Assembly: GCA_024225635.1 (NCBI GenBank) | Contig: JAAEMK010000741.1 | Span: 16,215-80,214 of the forward strand | Source of the DNA: Desulfobacteraceae bacterium | GTDB lineage: Bacteria > Desulfobacterota > Desulfobacteria > Desulfobacterales > Desulfobacteraceae | Direction of reading: 5' to 3' | DNA length: 64,000 bases | In this document: positions 37,324 through 48,379 of the stretch, piece after piece | Numbering within the stretch: position 1 is the stretch's first letter | Layout: every line of letters begins with the position of its first letter | Notes under the pieces: generated by a model | Told to the model about the DNA's origin: nothing | Seen by the model: only the letters and a program-made list of their open reading frames with translations | Database searches by the model: none | Translations under genes and position numbers: made by a program

Positions 37324-40300
37324 AACCCAGAGACAGAAAAAATCCGCTTCAACACGACGGGCTGGCACGCCCGGAACGGTTCCTGCCGGAACTCGATCCC
37401 GGTTATGCAGGGATCGACGACCGGGACATTATCGATCTCCTGGCGTTTGCCTACAAATACAGCCGCCACCTTCGCTATTATGAAACCGTGGTGCAGCGAA
37501 AAGGTGAAAAGGTTCTTCCAACCGGCACCTGGCAGGAGCTCCTTGTCAATGAGCAGCTGTTTTTCCTGGCAGTTATGGCAAAGAGTTCCCTTGCGGCCTT
37601 CAGCCGGACATTTGAGAAAGCTGCAAAGAAACTGACCCCGGGAGCGGAAGAAGCCGTATGGAACAAAGGGATGAAGGACGGGTATTTTGCCGTGGCGGCG
37701 GTTTTCACGGAGGTGGGACAATGGCCAGGGAAACTGCCGAAATCCTCCCGGGGATATCAGGATACCATGGTCTATGTCCGGCAGATGGAAGAGCAGGCCG
37801 TGCAGCTTCTCAAGCTTTTTCAAGGTTCGTTTCCAGGCGACAGGGAACTCTGGGACATGCTTTCCAAGGCGTTTTCGGACTGGGACCCGGGCCCTCCCCC
37901 CAACGGGATGCCCGGCAACGAACCTGCGGTGGATCAAAAGGATCAGGTCCGGATGCTTCGAAGGCTTTTTGAGGCGGTCCAGAACCTCTATTCCTCCATT
38001 GTTCTCAATGCAGGGAAAATCATCGAGGAGGACCTGAACAACCCCGGTCACCAGGCCCATGTGGGATTGCTCCTCTCCTTTCTCCACCTTTTTGCCCACA
38101 GCCTGGACCAGCTGAACGGTTTTACAGGCCGTCACCTGGACTTTTATTTAAAGGACATTCTGAAACTTGTGCCGGGAGACCGGAAACCGGATCAGGCGCA
38201 CCTGATCTTTGAACCGGCCAAGGGAATCAAGCGCCACCAACTTCCCTCCGGCACGGCCTTCAAGGGGGGAAAGGACACGGACAAAACCGAGCGCATTTAC
38301 GAGCTTTCCGATAATACCGTGATCACCCGGGCCTACGTGAAAAGCCTCAAAAACATTTATGTTGAATTCAACAGGGATACCGGGCCCCCAGCCCTTGCCG
38401 GGGTCCACATGGGCGTTGCAGCGGACACCAGGGACGGACAGGGTGAGGCACTCAAGGAAGATGATCCAAAATGGCAGGGATTCGGAAACGCAAATTACCC
38501 CTTCGCCCCCCTGGGATTTGCCGTGTCCTCTCCGCTTCTCAGGCTCAAGCAGGGGGACCGGACCATCAAACTTGAATTTTTCGTGGATGATATTGAAGGG
38601 TTGAAAAAGACCTTTGCAAAAGCGTTTTCCAATGCAACAGGCTCCGTGGTTGAGCTCCCTCCCCTGTTCTCGGGATACATCTACTCCGAAAAGGGCTGGA
38701 TTGCGGCATCACCGGCCCTGTCCGTGGAAACCGGCGAAAAAAAACTGATCTTCCTGTTCCAGCTGGGCATGGGGGCTCCCGGGATAGTGGATTACAACCC
38801 GTCGAAATCAGGGGATGATCCCGCACTTCCGGCCGCCTGGCCCCTGATCAAACTTCTCCTGCACCAGGAGCAGTATCCCATGGCATTGAATACACTGGGA
38901 AAAATCCAGATCGCAAAACTCCATATCCATGTGAAGGTGGGCAATGTCACGGACCTGGTGCTGCAGAATGATCTGTCCACGGTGAAACCGTCAAAACCCT
39001 TCCCCCCCTTCGGCCCCCTTCCCCGGCCGGGCTCCAGGTTCCATGTGGGCAGCCATGAGATTTTCGCAAAGCCCCTCACCCAGATCAGTATTGCATGGGA
39101 CTGGGTGGATGCCCCCAAAGACCTGGGCTCCTGGTTCATGGGCTACACGGACAAAGGATTCAAGTACAAGGCCGATATAGAGATCCGAAAGGATCACCAA
39201 TGGACATCCCTTGCCAAGGACTCGGCGCTCAGTGTGGAAGCGGCTCCTCCCCCGGCCAAACGCCTGCCCCCACTTGCCGTGGAAAAGCCGGGGGTGGGGG
39301 TGGAAAAATCCATAAAAATTGATCCGGGATTACTCCCGAGGTCTATGCAACCCAAAAAGACAGGGGTGATGAGGGAACCGCCCAAGGAGCTTGAAACGGA
39401 GAAGCCCAAGGAAGGGATTCCACAGTTTATAAATGAATTCACCCTTCCAGTAACAGGGTACACGGCGGATTACGATGCCGAATCATTCACCGAATTAAGC
39501 GGTACGCTTGGACGGGGCGGCATTCGGTTTACACTCACGGAACCCCTGTTTGCATTCGGCCACAAGGAGTACGGCAAGCTTCACAGCAAGGCTGTCGCAG
39601 CGTCCATCACGGACCCCGAAAGCACTCTCCTGAACGAGCTGCAACTTCCCTACACCCCCATATTCGAGAACCTCCGGCTGGGATATTGTGCATCACACAC
39701 CTTTGACCTTTCAATGGCGCAGCCCCTTCTTGATATCATCCTCCTTCACCCCTTTGGTTTCGACAAAAAACCGGCCCCCGTGCTCCTGCCGGACTATGAC
39801 GGGGAGGGCTATCTTGTCATCGGCCTGAAGGATCTGGTTCCGCCCCAGAACCTCTCCTTGCTGGTGCAGTTTGCAGAGGGCAGCGCAGATCCGTTTATTT
39901 CAAGGCCGGATACAGTCGCATGGGCCTGTCTGACCGCCTCCGGATGGACAGACCTGACCCCAAGGGAAATCCTCCGGGACACCACCCTGGGATTCCTGCA
40001 ATCGGGTATGATCGAGTTTTCCCTTCCCGAAGGGATGACCGGTAAAAACAGCGTCATGCCCACCGGCACCCACTGGCTGCGGGTAAAGGTCAGTAATAAT
40101 ACAACGGCATTGAACGACCTGATCTCCATCCGGGCCCAGGCAGGCATGGCCGTTTACAAGGATACCGGGGCTGCCGGGAGCCATCTGTCAACCGCCCTGC
40201 CCCCCGCAAGCATCGCCAAGTTTCTTGTGCGGGACAAGGCCGTAAAATCCGTGACCCAACCCTTTGCATCCTCCGGGGGAAGGCAGAAGGAGGACTTGCA

Positions 40301-40940
40301 GGCATTCAGGATGCGCAGCAGCGAACGAATGCGCCACAAGAACCGGGCGGTCACCCTGTGGGATTATGAGCACCTGGTCCTGGATCTGTTCCCCGGGGTC
40401 CACAAAGTCAAATGCCTGAACCACACATCCCCCGGGTGTGAAGCCAGGCCCGGTCATGTGACCCTTGTGCTTATTCCGGATCTTTCCAACAGGAACAGCC
40501 GGTATCCCCTGCGTCCGGCGGTTACCCAGTCCGTACTGGAAAAGGTGGAAAAGGCCATGGCGAACCTTTGTTCCCCACAGGTCACGGTTCATGCGGTCAA
40601 TCCATACTACGAGTCGATCCAGGTCGAGGGCCGGGTGTATTTTCACCCAGGATATGACCTGGGCCTATACCAGGAATGCCTGCACAGGGACATCCGGGAA
40701 GGATTGACCCCCTGGCTTTCCGGCAAGCCGGATATCCATTTCGGGGGCCGCATCCATAAGTCCGTTATCCTGAACCTGATCGAGGAGCTTCCCTATGTGG
40801 ATTACATCACCGATTTCAGCATAAACCATTTTGCGGGACCCGGGGATGTGAGAATGGATGTGGAAGAGGTGGTCGCCCTGACATCCCGGTCCATTCTCGT
40901 TTCACACAACACGCACACCATTATGGGAGTCAAGCCATGA
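37320..40940 (+). CDS. Large eCIS baseplate protein, gpJ-like (Afp11-like)
   Basis: A 1206-residue baseplate wedge component. The N-terminus has PELDPGYAGIDDRDIIDLLA. The C-terminal 250 residues resemble baseplate J/gp6 proteins: MRHKNRAVTLWDYEHLVLD, PGVHKVKCLNHTSPG, a YESIQVEGRVYFHPGYDLG strand and GGRIHKSVILNLIEELPYVD. Around residues 640-705 there is a Pro/Lys/Glu-rich stretch (APPPAKRLPPLAVEKPG) that looks like a flexible linker between two folded halves. It overlaps both neighbours by ATGA. Confidence 0.87.
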   Translation: MKPRDRKNPLQHDGLARPERFLPELDPGYAGIDDRDIIDLLAFAYKYSRHLRYYETVVQRKGEKVLPTGTWQELLVNEQLFFLAVMAKSSLAAFSRTFEKAAKKLTPGAEEAVWNKGMKDGYFAVAAVFTEVGQWPGKLPKSSRGYQDTMVYVRQMEEQAVQLLKLFQGSFPGDRELWDMLSKAFSDWDPGPPPNGMPGNEPAVDQKDQVRMLRRLFEAVQNLYSSIVLNAGKIIEEDLNNPGHQAHVGLLLSFLHLFAHSLDQLNGFTGRHLDFYLKDILKLVPGDRKPDQAHLIFEPAKGIKRHQLPSGTAFKGGKDTDKTERIYELSDNTVITRAYVKSLKNIYVEFNRDTGPPALAGVHMGVAADTRDGQGEALKEDDPKWQGFGNANYPFAPLGFAVSSPLLRLKQGDRTIKLEFFVDDIEGLKKTFAKAFSNATGSVVELPPLFSGYIYSEKGWIAASPALSVETGEKKLIFLFQLGMGAPGIVDYNPSKSGDDPALPAAWPLIKLLLHQEQYPMALNTLGKIQIAKLHIHVKVGNVTDLVLQNDLSTVKPSKPFPPFGPLPRPGSRFHVGSHEIFAKPLTQISIAWDWVDAPKDLGSWFMGYTDKGFKYKADIEIRKDHQWTSLAKDSALSVEAAPPPAKRLPPLAVEKPGVGVEKSIKIDPGLLPRSMQPKKTGVMREPPKELETEKPKEGIPQFINEFTLPVTGYTADYDAESFTELSGTLGRGGIRFTLTEPLFAFGHKEYGKLHSKAVAASITDPESTLLNELQLPYTPIFENLRLGYCASHTFDLSMAQPLLDIILLHPFGFDKKPAPVLLPDYDGEGYLVIGLKDLVPPQNLSLLVQFAEGSADPFISRPDTVAWACLTASGWTDLTPREILRDTTLGFLQSGMIEFSLPEGMTGKNSVMPTGTHWLRVKVSNNTTALNDLISIRAQAGMAVYKDTGAAGSHLSTALPPASIAKFLVRDKAVKSVTQPFASSGGRQKEDLQAFRMRSSERMRHKNRAVTLWDYEHLVLDLFPGVHKVKCLNHTSPGCEARPGHVTLVLIPDLSNRNSRYPLRPAVTQSVLEKVEKAMANLCSPQVTVHAVNPYYESIQVEGRVYFHPGYDLGLYQECLHRDIREGLTPWLSGKPDIHFGGRIHKSVILNLIEELPYVDYITDFSINHFAGPGDVRMDVEEVVALTSRSILVSHNTHTIMGVKP

Positions 40941-43516
40941 GCAGCCCCATTACCTGGAACTACAAAGCCCTCCTGGAAAAAGGGGTCGAGCTGATCGAGC
41001 AATTCTCCAGTGACCACTGGACCGATTATAATGTCCATGATCCCGGCATCGCGACAATGGAGTTTCTCTGTTACGCCCTTACGGATCTTGCGTCCCGGAC
41101 AGGGCTTCCCCTGACCGGGCTTCTGGCGGAAAGGGCGGGAGACCGTGTGGTCCTTGGGGGAAATTTCCCACCGGCCCATAAGATCCTGCCACCCGGTCCC
41201 GTGACCCTCTTGGATTACCGCCGCCTGCTCATGGATATCCCGGGTGTGAGAAATGCATGGATAAAAAGCGTGACCGGCGCCCATGCCCCTGTTTACGCCC
41301 TGCCCGGGGAGGGCAAACTCGGATTCGAGGGCGAGCCGGAAGAACGTATGGAGTTCAAGGGCTTTTACAGCGTGGATGTCGAATTTTCAAAGACACTCCC
41401 CCGGGGGGAAACAGAGGGACTGCTCCTTAAGGTTCGCAACACCTTGATGGGCAATCGAAACCTTTGCGAGGATTTCGCCCGCATAAGGGAAGTGCCCATT
41501 GAGGAGATCGGCATCTGCGCCGATCTGGAGCTTTCCCCTGAAACCAATGTGGACCGGCTGGCGGCAGAGCTGATTTACGCCATGGATATGTTTATCTCTC
41601 CGGATCTAAGGAGGTATACGTTAAAAGAAATGCTCGACATAGGGAAAACGGTTGAGGAGATCTTTGACGCTCCCCTGCCCCGCCACGGATTCATCCTGGA
41701 CAATGATCTTAAAAAGAGCAACCCCCCCGATGAATTGCACGGTTCCGATTTTGTCCGGCGACTGATGGATATTCCCGGGATAATCGCCGTCAAAAGGCTG
41801 CTGTTCACCACCCATATCGACAATACGGTTCAAAACCGGGACATGTCCGCGGTGGTGACCCTGACAAAAGACCATGCCTTGCGGTTTTCCATGGAAAAAT
41901 CAAGATTGAGATTCCTCAAGGAAGGTGTCCCCTATGTATATGATCCCCCGGCCATGGAAAATCACCTTTCCCGGCTCCGGGCAAAAAACTACCAGGCACC
42001 CATTGCCCCGGGGGACCTGACCCCGAAACCGCCTCGGCCCATGACGGTGGACGTGGCCGGATATACCTCGATCCAGCACCATTACCCCCGCAACTTCGGC
42101 ATCGGGCCCGAGGGCCTTCCCGGCATTGTCCCTCCGGGTCGAAAAGCTGCGGCAAAACAGTTCAAGGCGTTTCTCCTGCTGTTCGAGCAGTTCATGGCCG
42201 ACTATACGGCCCAGTTGAAATTCGCCCCCCGCCTGCTCTCCCCCGCCCCCCTGGAAAAAAGCTTTGCCCACTCCCTTCCAACGGATGTTCCGGACTTTGA
42301 CACCCTGATTTCAGATGCAAAGGCCATCGCCGGATATTATGAGGACAAGGAACGGTTCCATGACCGGCGCAACCGCTTCCTGGATCACCTGCTTTCCCGG
42401 TTTGCCGAGCAGTACCGGGAATACACCATGCTCCTTGAAACCATCTACGGCCCATCCTCCATGGAACTTCTCATGAAGGACAAGGAACGGCTGCTGACCC
42501 ACTTTCCCGAATTGAGCCGCGCGCGCTTTCTGGCCTGGGATTACACCGGCACAAGCAGGGAACGAAAAATGTCCGGCCTGGAACAGAATCTTCGCATCCT
42601 TTTGGGATACAGCAGTGAAACCTATCTGTCCGCCGCCGAGGAGACCCGCTTCACAATATTCGAACCGGACGACGGCACGGAGCATCCGGGCAAAAGGTTC
42701 CGGATACTGAATGAAAATGGGGAGATCCTTCTTACCGGCACGGGAAAATATTTTTCAAGGGACAAGATGCGCCGGGACATGAAACAGATGGTCATGCTCG
42801 GGCTTTCAAAAACCAACTACCGGGTTCTTCAGGAGGATTCCGGCCAGTGGCGTTTTTCCCTGCACAACACGGAAGGCGCAATGATCGCCGAAAACAGGGC
42901 CGGTTTCGATACCGGAGAAAACGCAGGCAAAGCCATGGAAGCCTGCGTGCCGTACCTGAAATCCATACTCTCGGAAGAGCGCCTGTTCATCCTGGAACAT
43001 ATCCTCCTGCGGCCCTATGCCTCCGACCGGATTGACGAGGCGGTTCATTACAGCCGGGAAAACGACGAGCGCTACCTTCTGGCCACCTGTTTTGACGACA
43101 ATGATACGGACTGCGGCAACGGCGACGCCTACTCCTTCCGCACCACCGTGGTCATGCCCGCCTGGCCCGAAAGATTCAGGGAGATGAGCTTCAGGAACTA
43201 TCTTGATCGATTTATCAGGCAACAGACCCCGGCGCACATCTATACCCGGATCTGCTGGGTTTCAAAGGCGCATATGGATGCCTTTGAAGATGCCTTTTCC
43301 ACGTGGAAGGCCCTGCTGCCCCTTAAAAACCGGCCGGGGCGCATGGAAGATTACCTGTCGGCACTGGAACAGCTGGTCAAGCTGTGGCGCACGCTCCGGA
43401 ACGTGTATCCCCGGGCGCACCTTTACGACTGCCACGAAAATCAAGATATAACACCAACGGTTCTGGGGAGATCCGCCCTGGGAGAAACAGATGGAGTGAA
43501 CCATGATCAAGAGTGA
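40937..43516 (+). CDS. Large eCIS baseplate protein (Afp12-like)
   Basis: An 859-residue baseplate component. Its opening carries the conserved segment DHWTDYNVHDPGIATMEFLC followed by YALTDLASRTGLPL, found at the start of Afp12-type proteins. The middle contains a helical region (ERFHDRRNRFLDHLLSRFAE). The end, FIRQQTPAHIYTRICWVSKA, is the usual C-terminal helix pair. It starts within the stop of the previous gene and overlaps the next by 14 bases. Confidence 0.87.
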   Translation: MSSPITWNYKALLEKGVELIEQFSSDHWTDYNVHDPGIATMEFLCYALTDLASRTGLPLTGLLAERAGDRVVLGGNFPPAHKILPPGPVTLLDYRRLLMDIPGVRNAWIKSVTGAHAPVYALPGEGKLGFEGEPEERMEFKGFYSVDVEFSKTLPRGETEGLLLKVRNTLMGNRNLCEDFARIREVPIEEIGICADLELSPETNVDRLAAELIYAMDMFISPDLRRYTLKEMLDIGKTVEEIFDAPLPRHGFILDNDLKKSNPPDELHGSDFVRRLMDIPGIIAVKRLLFTTHIDNTVQNRDMSAVVTLTKDHALRFSMEKSRLRFLKEGVPYVYDPPAMENHLSRLRAKNYQAPIAPGDLTPKPPRPMTVDVAGYTSIQHHYPRNFGIGPEGLPGIVPPGRKAAAKQFKAFLLLFEQFMADYTAQLKFAPRLLSPAPLEKSFAHSLPTDVPDFDTLISDAKAIAGYYEDKERFHDRRNRFLDHLLSRFAEQYREYTMLLETIYGPSSMELLMKDKERLLTHFPELSRARFLAWDYTGTSRERKMSGLEQNLRILLGYSSETYLSAAEETRFTIFEPDDGTEHPGKRFRILNENGEILLTGTGKYFSRDKMRRDMKQMVMLGLSKTNYRVLQEDSGQWRFSLHNTEGAMIAENRAGFDTGENAGKAMEACVPYLKSILSEERLFILEHILLRPYASDRIDEAVHYSRENDERYLLATCFDDNDTDCGNGDAYSFRTTVVMPAWPERFREMSFRNYLDRFIRQQTPAHIYTRICWVSKAHMDAFEDAFSTWKALLPLKNRPGRMEDYLSALEQLVKLWRTLRNVYPRAHLYDCHENQDITPTVLGRSALGETDGVNHDQE

Positions 43517-46500
43517 GCAATATCCGTTCTTTCAGCCCAATCAAGTTATTTCCGATGAAATAATAAACCAGATTCCAGGCCATCTGGAACCCAAGGATAG
43601 GGCCATATGCAAGCATGGGATCGGCCGGGGCATTGTCTGCGGCTTTGAACTTTCCCTCCAGCCCAAAGCCGTGATTTTGAACAAGGGTACGGGGCTTACT
43701 TCGGAAGGGTTTCTTGTCTCCATTGAAAGTCCCCTGACCTTCCGTTTTGCACGCTCCTTCACGCCAAAGGCAACCTACCCGCCGTTTCAAAAAGCCGACG
43801 GCAGCGGGACCATTGAGCTTTTGGAACTGCTCCCGGGAAAGCCTGAAAATGATGATGTTTTTTCCCCTGTTGCAGACCTGGATCTTTCCCTTTATGTGGT
43901 GATCCTTTACCTGGATGCGTTCCAGGAGGATCTGACCACCTGCCTTCCCGACCATTGTGACAACCAGGGCGCATTGAACCGCCTTTCCTGGTACGCCCTG
44001 CTGATAAGGCGCACCCATGCCCTGGAGATCATCAAGGCACAAGACGGAAGGCTCGGCAAGGCAATGATGGAAAATGAAGTCACCGCCATTCTCCATGCAG
44101 GGTACGATCAGAAAAACCTGGTGCTTGCAAAACCGCTTTTAACCAGCAGCAACCTCACGGCCTATTCAAAGCTCACGGCAAACTACAGTTCGGTGTGCCG
44201 GAAGGAGATGGAGCGGTTTGTTACAGCGTTCAAGGCGGCATATAAATGTTACCGGAACATTCTGGAAGAAGAGGACATCTCCCTTGTGATCCAGTCGCTC
44301 TTCAGCAGTTTCCAGTCCATGAAGAACGGAAAAGGCCTGCAATACTTCTGGGATTTCCTGGACGACCTGTTCCATGCATTCAATGAATTTCTGGAAAAGG
44401 CTTTCACCCTGACGGAAAAATGCGGGACCGGACAGGGCTTATTCAGCCACCATCTTTTTATCGGTCCGGGCAAGGAGACGACCGGGTGCAGACCCACGAT
44501 TTTCCGTCACTTCTTCACCCCTGCCCGGAAGGACGAATTTTACGGCAGCCGCAGCCGGGAGGTGCTTTTCCTGTTCCGGCGGATCACTGTGATGATAACA
44601 AATTTCAAATGGCGGCCGGAGCTCACGACCCTGCGCCTGACACCGGATTACATGGGAAAACAACTTTCCCGGCGGGGCGTGGGCTATTACTACGATTTCC
44701 ACAACGTAAGCAGTTACTGGAGTGTTGATGCCGCAAGGCGCTGCCAGGGTTCCCTGTTGCCCACATACCACAGGCAAGGCGATGAACTTCTGGAACAAAC
44801 ACTGATCGACTGTAACCATGCCCGGGTGGAAGGGCATATGTACCGGGGCAAGGAAAAGGTCATCAAAGAACTCGAAGCCCTTCGGAAAAAGTACAACCTG
44901 ATTTTCAATATCAAGTGCCTGGATCTCGGTGACGTCCCGGAGTTCAGCAGCGGCGGATGCAGCATTGAAAGCCTTAGGATTCTCTACGAAATAGCACGGC
45001 TCGATATCATCTGTTTCCTGGAAGACAAAATTCGATTCCTGAGTTCCGTTATAAAGCAGGACCTGGAATTCGACACCCCGGAAGAGGAGCGAGAGGAGCG
45101 GGAAGCCGAGAAAAAACCCACCCGTATCGAAAAGGCCCAGAAACTTAATTACCTGGATGTTATCGATTTCACCCGGAACAGTTTTTTCGAAACCCAAGTT
45201 CGCATTGCCGGGAGCAAAAAAACCGCCGTGCCCCCGCAGGCAGCGGCAGCCCCTTTCACGGAAAGGATTGTGGAAGATGCCGCCCCGGCTTCCCTTGAAA
45301 TGGAAGTGCCTGGCGCCGGTCCCAGCCCCATCAAGGGCTTTTCGCCGTTTATCGGGCGCAAGGAGAGCCGGTTTGAAAAGGAATTCGAGGAGACCGATCT
45401 TGCAAAGGAGACCGTTCCCACGGGCGTGAAGGAGATCGTGGACCGCATCAAACCCATCACCCGGAAGCCTGCGGCGGAACCCTTCGAGGCAACCTTTATT
45501 CCAACGGCCGGACCAAAGGAAAAAGAGACGCCGGTGGAAGAGGACAGCACCTCCTTTGTGATCAAGGCAAAGGAGATCGCCTTTGCTTTTCCCAAAACAC
45601 CGGTAACGGAATACCCCGCTTATCCCAAGCCGGTCCTGGGGGACCGCCTGCTCCAGGAGATCATCGGCAGGTTGACCCGGCTCCTGGAAGAACTCCCTGA
45701 CGAGGTGCACGATTACGACGGAGACACCGTCAACGAGGCCTATGATGAGATCAAGGACAAGGCCCTCTCCCTCAAGGATATCATCGAAGATCTTCTGGGT
45801 GATCCGAACTACCAGGTTTTGGGGGTTGAATACGCCCTGATTTCAGAACTCCTGGAAATAGCAGACGCATGCCTTGCAGGCCGCCTGGGAACCATCGCGA
45901 ACATGCATGGCCGGGAGTGGCTGGCAGCCGAGAACTCCGGCATTCTTTCAGAATACATAAAAAGGCACCCCGGCATACACCACTGCGCAGGCGTACATCT
46001 TCCGGGGACACTTGTCCTTGTCAGCGGGTATATCGACAAGGTCAAGGAGACCCGCCGTATCAAAAAGCTGACGCGCCCCCTCTTCACCAGGGCCCCCCTT
46101 GCCGTGTACAACAACCTGCGGGGCAATATATACGAGAACATGCTGAGAACGGCAGGCCACTTCAACCTGAAGGCGTTTCGCTGGAACAAGCTGATCCGGA
46201 AGGAGAGGATCAAGGCGGACATTTCAAAGCGCCCCCCGGCCCCCGTACCTGCCGTCACCCTTGAGAAAAAGCGAAGCGTGCTCCTGGACGGATTGATCCG
46301 GACCATTGAATCGGCGGATGAAGAGGAGATAATCCTGTTCGACTTCTGCCACGACTATGTCTGCTGCAGCGAATGTTCGGAGATCAAATATGTGGTGCTG
46401 GCGGAACTGAAACTCTACCTGCCAAAGGTGGCGTTCTGTGCCAATGACACGGAAAGCTATGCCTTTGGTGTTTTTCCGGAAAAAGGTGTCCTCACCGGAA

Positions 46501-48341
46501 GCGGTGTAAAAAAAGTTGCGGAAACCTATTACTTCGTACCGGCGGACAGTTCGGTGGGGGAACAGATCTTCACCTACAAGATCGGCGGGCGGGAGATCCA
46601 GCTGGTGGCCAATGTGTTTGCCCATCCGACCGCCGGCTTTTCATATGAGGTTCAGGAGATCGACAGCCAGGCCGCCGTTGTCGCCTTTGACAACCTTTCC
46701 ACGGACGGGGAAACCTTCCACTGGGAGTTCGGCGACGGCCACACCTCCGTGGATCACTCACCGGTGCATACCTTCAGCCTCCTTGAAGGAAACACCTTCA
46801 AGGTTGTCCTTACCGCCAAAAATGAAGGGTGCGAACATCAATTCGAAATGGAGTTGTCCCTTATCCCCATCACATTTTTCATAGAAGAGCACAGGGACAG
46901 TTTCTGCATCGATGATGGTTTTGCCTATCCGCTGTCCATGGAGCCTCCCGGCGGTGTGCTCACCGGTGACGGAATTGAAACGGACGATAATACCTTTCAT
47001 CCCGACAGGATACTTCTAAAGGACGCCTTAAACAAAACCGTGACCCTCAAGTACGCTGTGGCCAACCAGGTGGCGGTAACAAAGGCCGTTGTGTTTGCCA
47101 AACCACAGGCGGCGTTTTCCACCAAGATTGCGGACAGCGCGGAAACAAGTACAGTCATCCTGTTCACCAATGACACAGATAACGCCACAGCCTATTTATG
47201 GGAGTTTGGGGACGGTGAATCCTCCACACTGGAAAATCCCACCCATACCTACAAACTGGGGGATCAAACCAATTTCAATGTAAGGCTCACCGCAGACAAC
47301 GGCCCCTGCCGGTCCGTCCTCGAAAAAGAGCTGGACCTGAGCCCATTGATCTTTAAAATGGTTTCCGAAACCACCATATTCTGCGAGTCCGACGAAACAG
47401 CCTATGAGCTCACGGCTTCGCCCCCGGGCGGGATAATCACGGGTCCCGGCCTTATTGGCAACAGCTTTGTTCCGGCGTCGGTGGATCTCGGCGACCTGAG
47501 CAGCAAGACCATTACCCTGGTCTATACCGTGGGGGCAAGAACCGCCACACTCAGGGCAACGGTCCACAGGGTTCCGGTCCTGGCCTTCACCCAGGTAATG
47601 AGTGCAACGTCAAATGGTGTAACCGTGTCGTTCAACAATAAATCCAGGTTTGCAAGTACATATTTATGGGATTTCGGCGACGGCAGTGAGCCCATTAAAG
47701 GATTCAGTGTAAGCCATTTCTACACCAGGGAGGGGGCCTTCAATGTGAGGCTCACGGGCACAAACTTCGGCTGCCTGAATGAACTTGTGAAAACGGTTTC
47801 CATAAAATTCCAGGATGAGATAGAACCCGGCATCAAGGTGCCCGTTACGCCCCTTAAGGCAGCCGTCGAGCGTCTTGGGTCATCACGGTCCGATATCCTG
47901 CTCGAATTCGGTGTAAAACCCGCGTTTCTCACCGATTTCACACGGGAAATGCTCACGGCGGTTCAAGCAGGCGCAGCTGCCGAATATGTTCAGAAGGAGG
48001 AGATTTTCCTGGAGGCCATGGATCAGTACATCCGTCTTGCAAACGGCATACTGGAACTCGGCCCGGACCTCGAACCGGAACTGTTCGAACACACGGTCGC
48101 CATCCACCGGCTCTCCATTGCCAATGTCATGAACATGATGAGCCGGCGTGATAAAGACCTGGACGGTACCTCGGAGCTGTTCCAGCTTTTCGAGAATATC
48201 TCCGAAGTGACAACGTCCCTCAACCTCAAACTCAAGACATCGAGCATACCGGTGGACGGTTTTGAATTGCTTCCCAAGGCGGCATACGAAGGCAGGAAAA
48301 ACCTGACCGGTTTCCAGGCCGTATTTGCCGAAAACCTTTAA
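43503..48341 (+). CDS. 1612-residue eCIS protein with three PKD-containing repeats
   Basis: The N-terminal 600 residues are eCIS-type, opening with KSEQYPFFQPNQVISDEIIN and ICKHGIGRGIVCGFELSLQP. A linker rich in Pro/Glu/Lys (about 570-700) follows, then a helical part. Residues about 977-1437 hold three copies of a 157-158 residue unit. Each has a Cys-containing beta module (AFCAND, SFCIDD, IFCESD, with GVLTG/GIITG) and then a PKD domain (HWEFGDGHTS, LWEFGDGESS, LWDFGDGSEP). A helical C-terminal domain of about 170 residues ends the protein. There is no signal peptide. It occupies the place of the fiber gene between baseplate and tape measure genes. A role in target binding or as baseplate cage is an inference from PKD repeats and position. 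Confidence 0.8.
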   Translation: MIKSEQYPFFQPNQVISDEIINQIPGHLEPKDRAICKHGIGRGIVCGFELSLQPKAVILNKGTGLTSEGFLVSIESPLTFRFARSFTPKATYPPFQKADGSGTIELLELLPGKPENDDVFSPVADLDLSLYVVILYLDAFQEDLTTCLPDHCDNQGALNRLSWYALLIRRTHALEIIKAQDGRLGKAMMENEVTAILHAGYDQKNLVLAKPLLTSSNLTAYSKLTANYSSVCRKEMERFVTAFKAAYKCYRNILEEEDISLVIQSLFSSFQSMKNGKGLQYFWDFLDDLFHAFNEFLEKAFTLTEKCGTGQGLFSHHLFIGPGKETTGCRPTIFRHFFTPARKDEFYGSRSREVLFLFRRITVMITNFKWRPELTTLRLTPDYMGKQLSRRGVGYYYDFHNVSSYWSVDAARRCQGSLLPTYHRQGDELLEQTLIDCNHARVEGHMYRGKEKVIKELEALRKKYNLIFNIKCLDLGDVPEFSSGGCSIESLRILYEIARLDIICFLEDKIRFLSSVIKQDLEFDTPEEEREEREAEKKPTRIEKAQKLNYLDVIDFTRNSFFETQVRIAGSKKTAVPPQAAAAPFTERIVEDAAPASLEMEVPGAGPSPIKGFSPFIGRKESRFEKEFEETDLAKETVPTGVKEIVDRIKPITRKPAAEPFEATFIPTAGPKEKETPVEEDSTSFVIKAKEIAFAFPKTPVTEYPAYPKPVLGDRLLQEIIGRLTRLLEELPDEVHDYDGDTVNEAYDEIKDKALSLKDIIEDLLGDPNYQVLGVEYALISELLEIADACLAGRLGTIANMHGREWLAAENSGILSEYIKRHPGIHHCAGVHLPGTLVLVSGYIDKVKETRRIKKLTRPLFTRAPLAVYNNLRGNIYENMLRTAGHFNLKAFRWNKLIRKERIKADISKRPPAPVPAVTLEKKRSVLLDGLIRTIESADEEEIILFDFCHDYVCCSECSEIKYVVLAELKLYLPKVAFCANDTESYAFGVFPEKGVLTGSGVKKVAETYYFVPADSSVGEQIFTYKIGGREIQLVANVFAHPTAGFSYEVQEIDSQAAVVAFDNLSTDGETFHWEFGDGHTSVDHSPVHTFSLLEGNTFKVVLTAKNEGCEHQFEMELSLIPITFFIEEHRDSFCIDDGFAYPLSMEPPGGVLTGDGIETDDNTFHPDRILLKDALNKTVTLKYAVANQVAVTKAVVFAKPQAAFSTKIADSAETSTVILFTNDTDNATAYLWEFGDGESSTLENPTHTYKLGDQTNFNVRLTADNGPCRSVLEKELDLSPLIFKMVSETTIFCESDETAYELTASPPGGIITGPGLIGNSFVPASVDLGDLSSKTITLVYTVGARTATLRATVHRVPVLAFTQVMSATSNGVTVSFNNKSRFASTYLWDFGDGSEPIKGFSVSHFYTREGAFNVRLTGTNFGCLNELVKTVSIKFQDEIEPGIKVPVTPLKAAVERLGSSRSDILLEFGVKPAFLTDFTREMLTAVQAGAAAEYVQKEEIFLEAMDQYIRLANGILELGPDLEPELFEHTVAIHRLSIANVMNMMSRRDKDLDGTSELFQLFENISEVTTSLNLKLKTSSIPVDGFELLPKAAYEGRKNLTGFQAVFAENL

Positions 48342-48379
48342 TCAAAAGGGAAAGCCCCCAGGGGAATAAGTTTCAGGTT

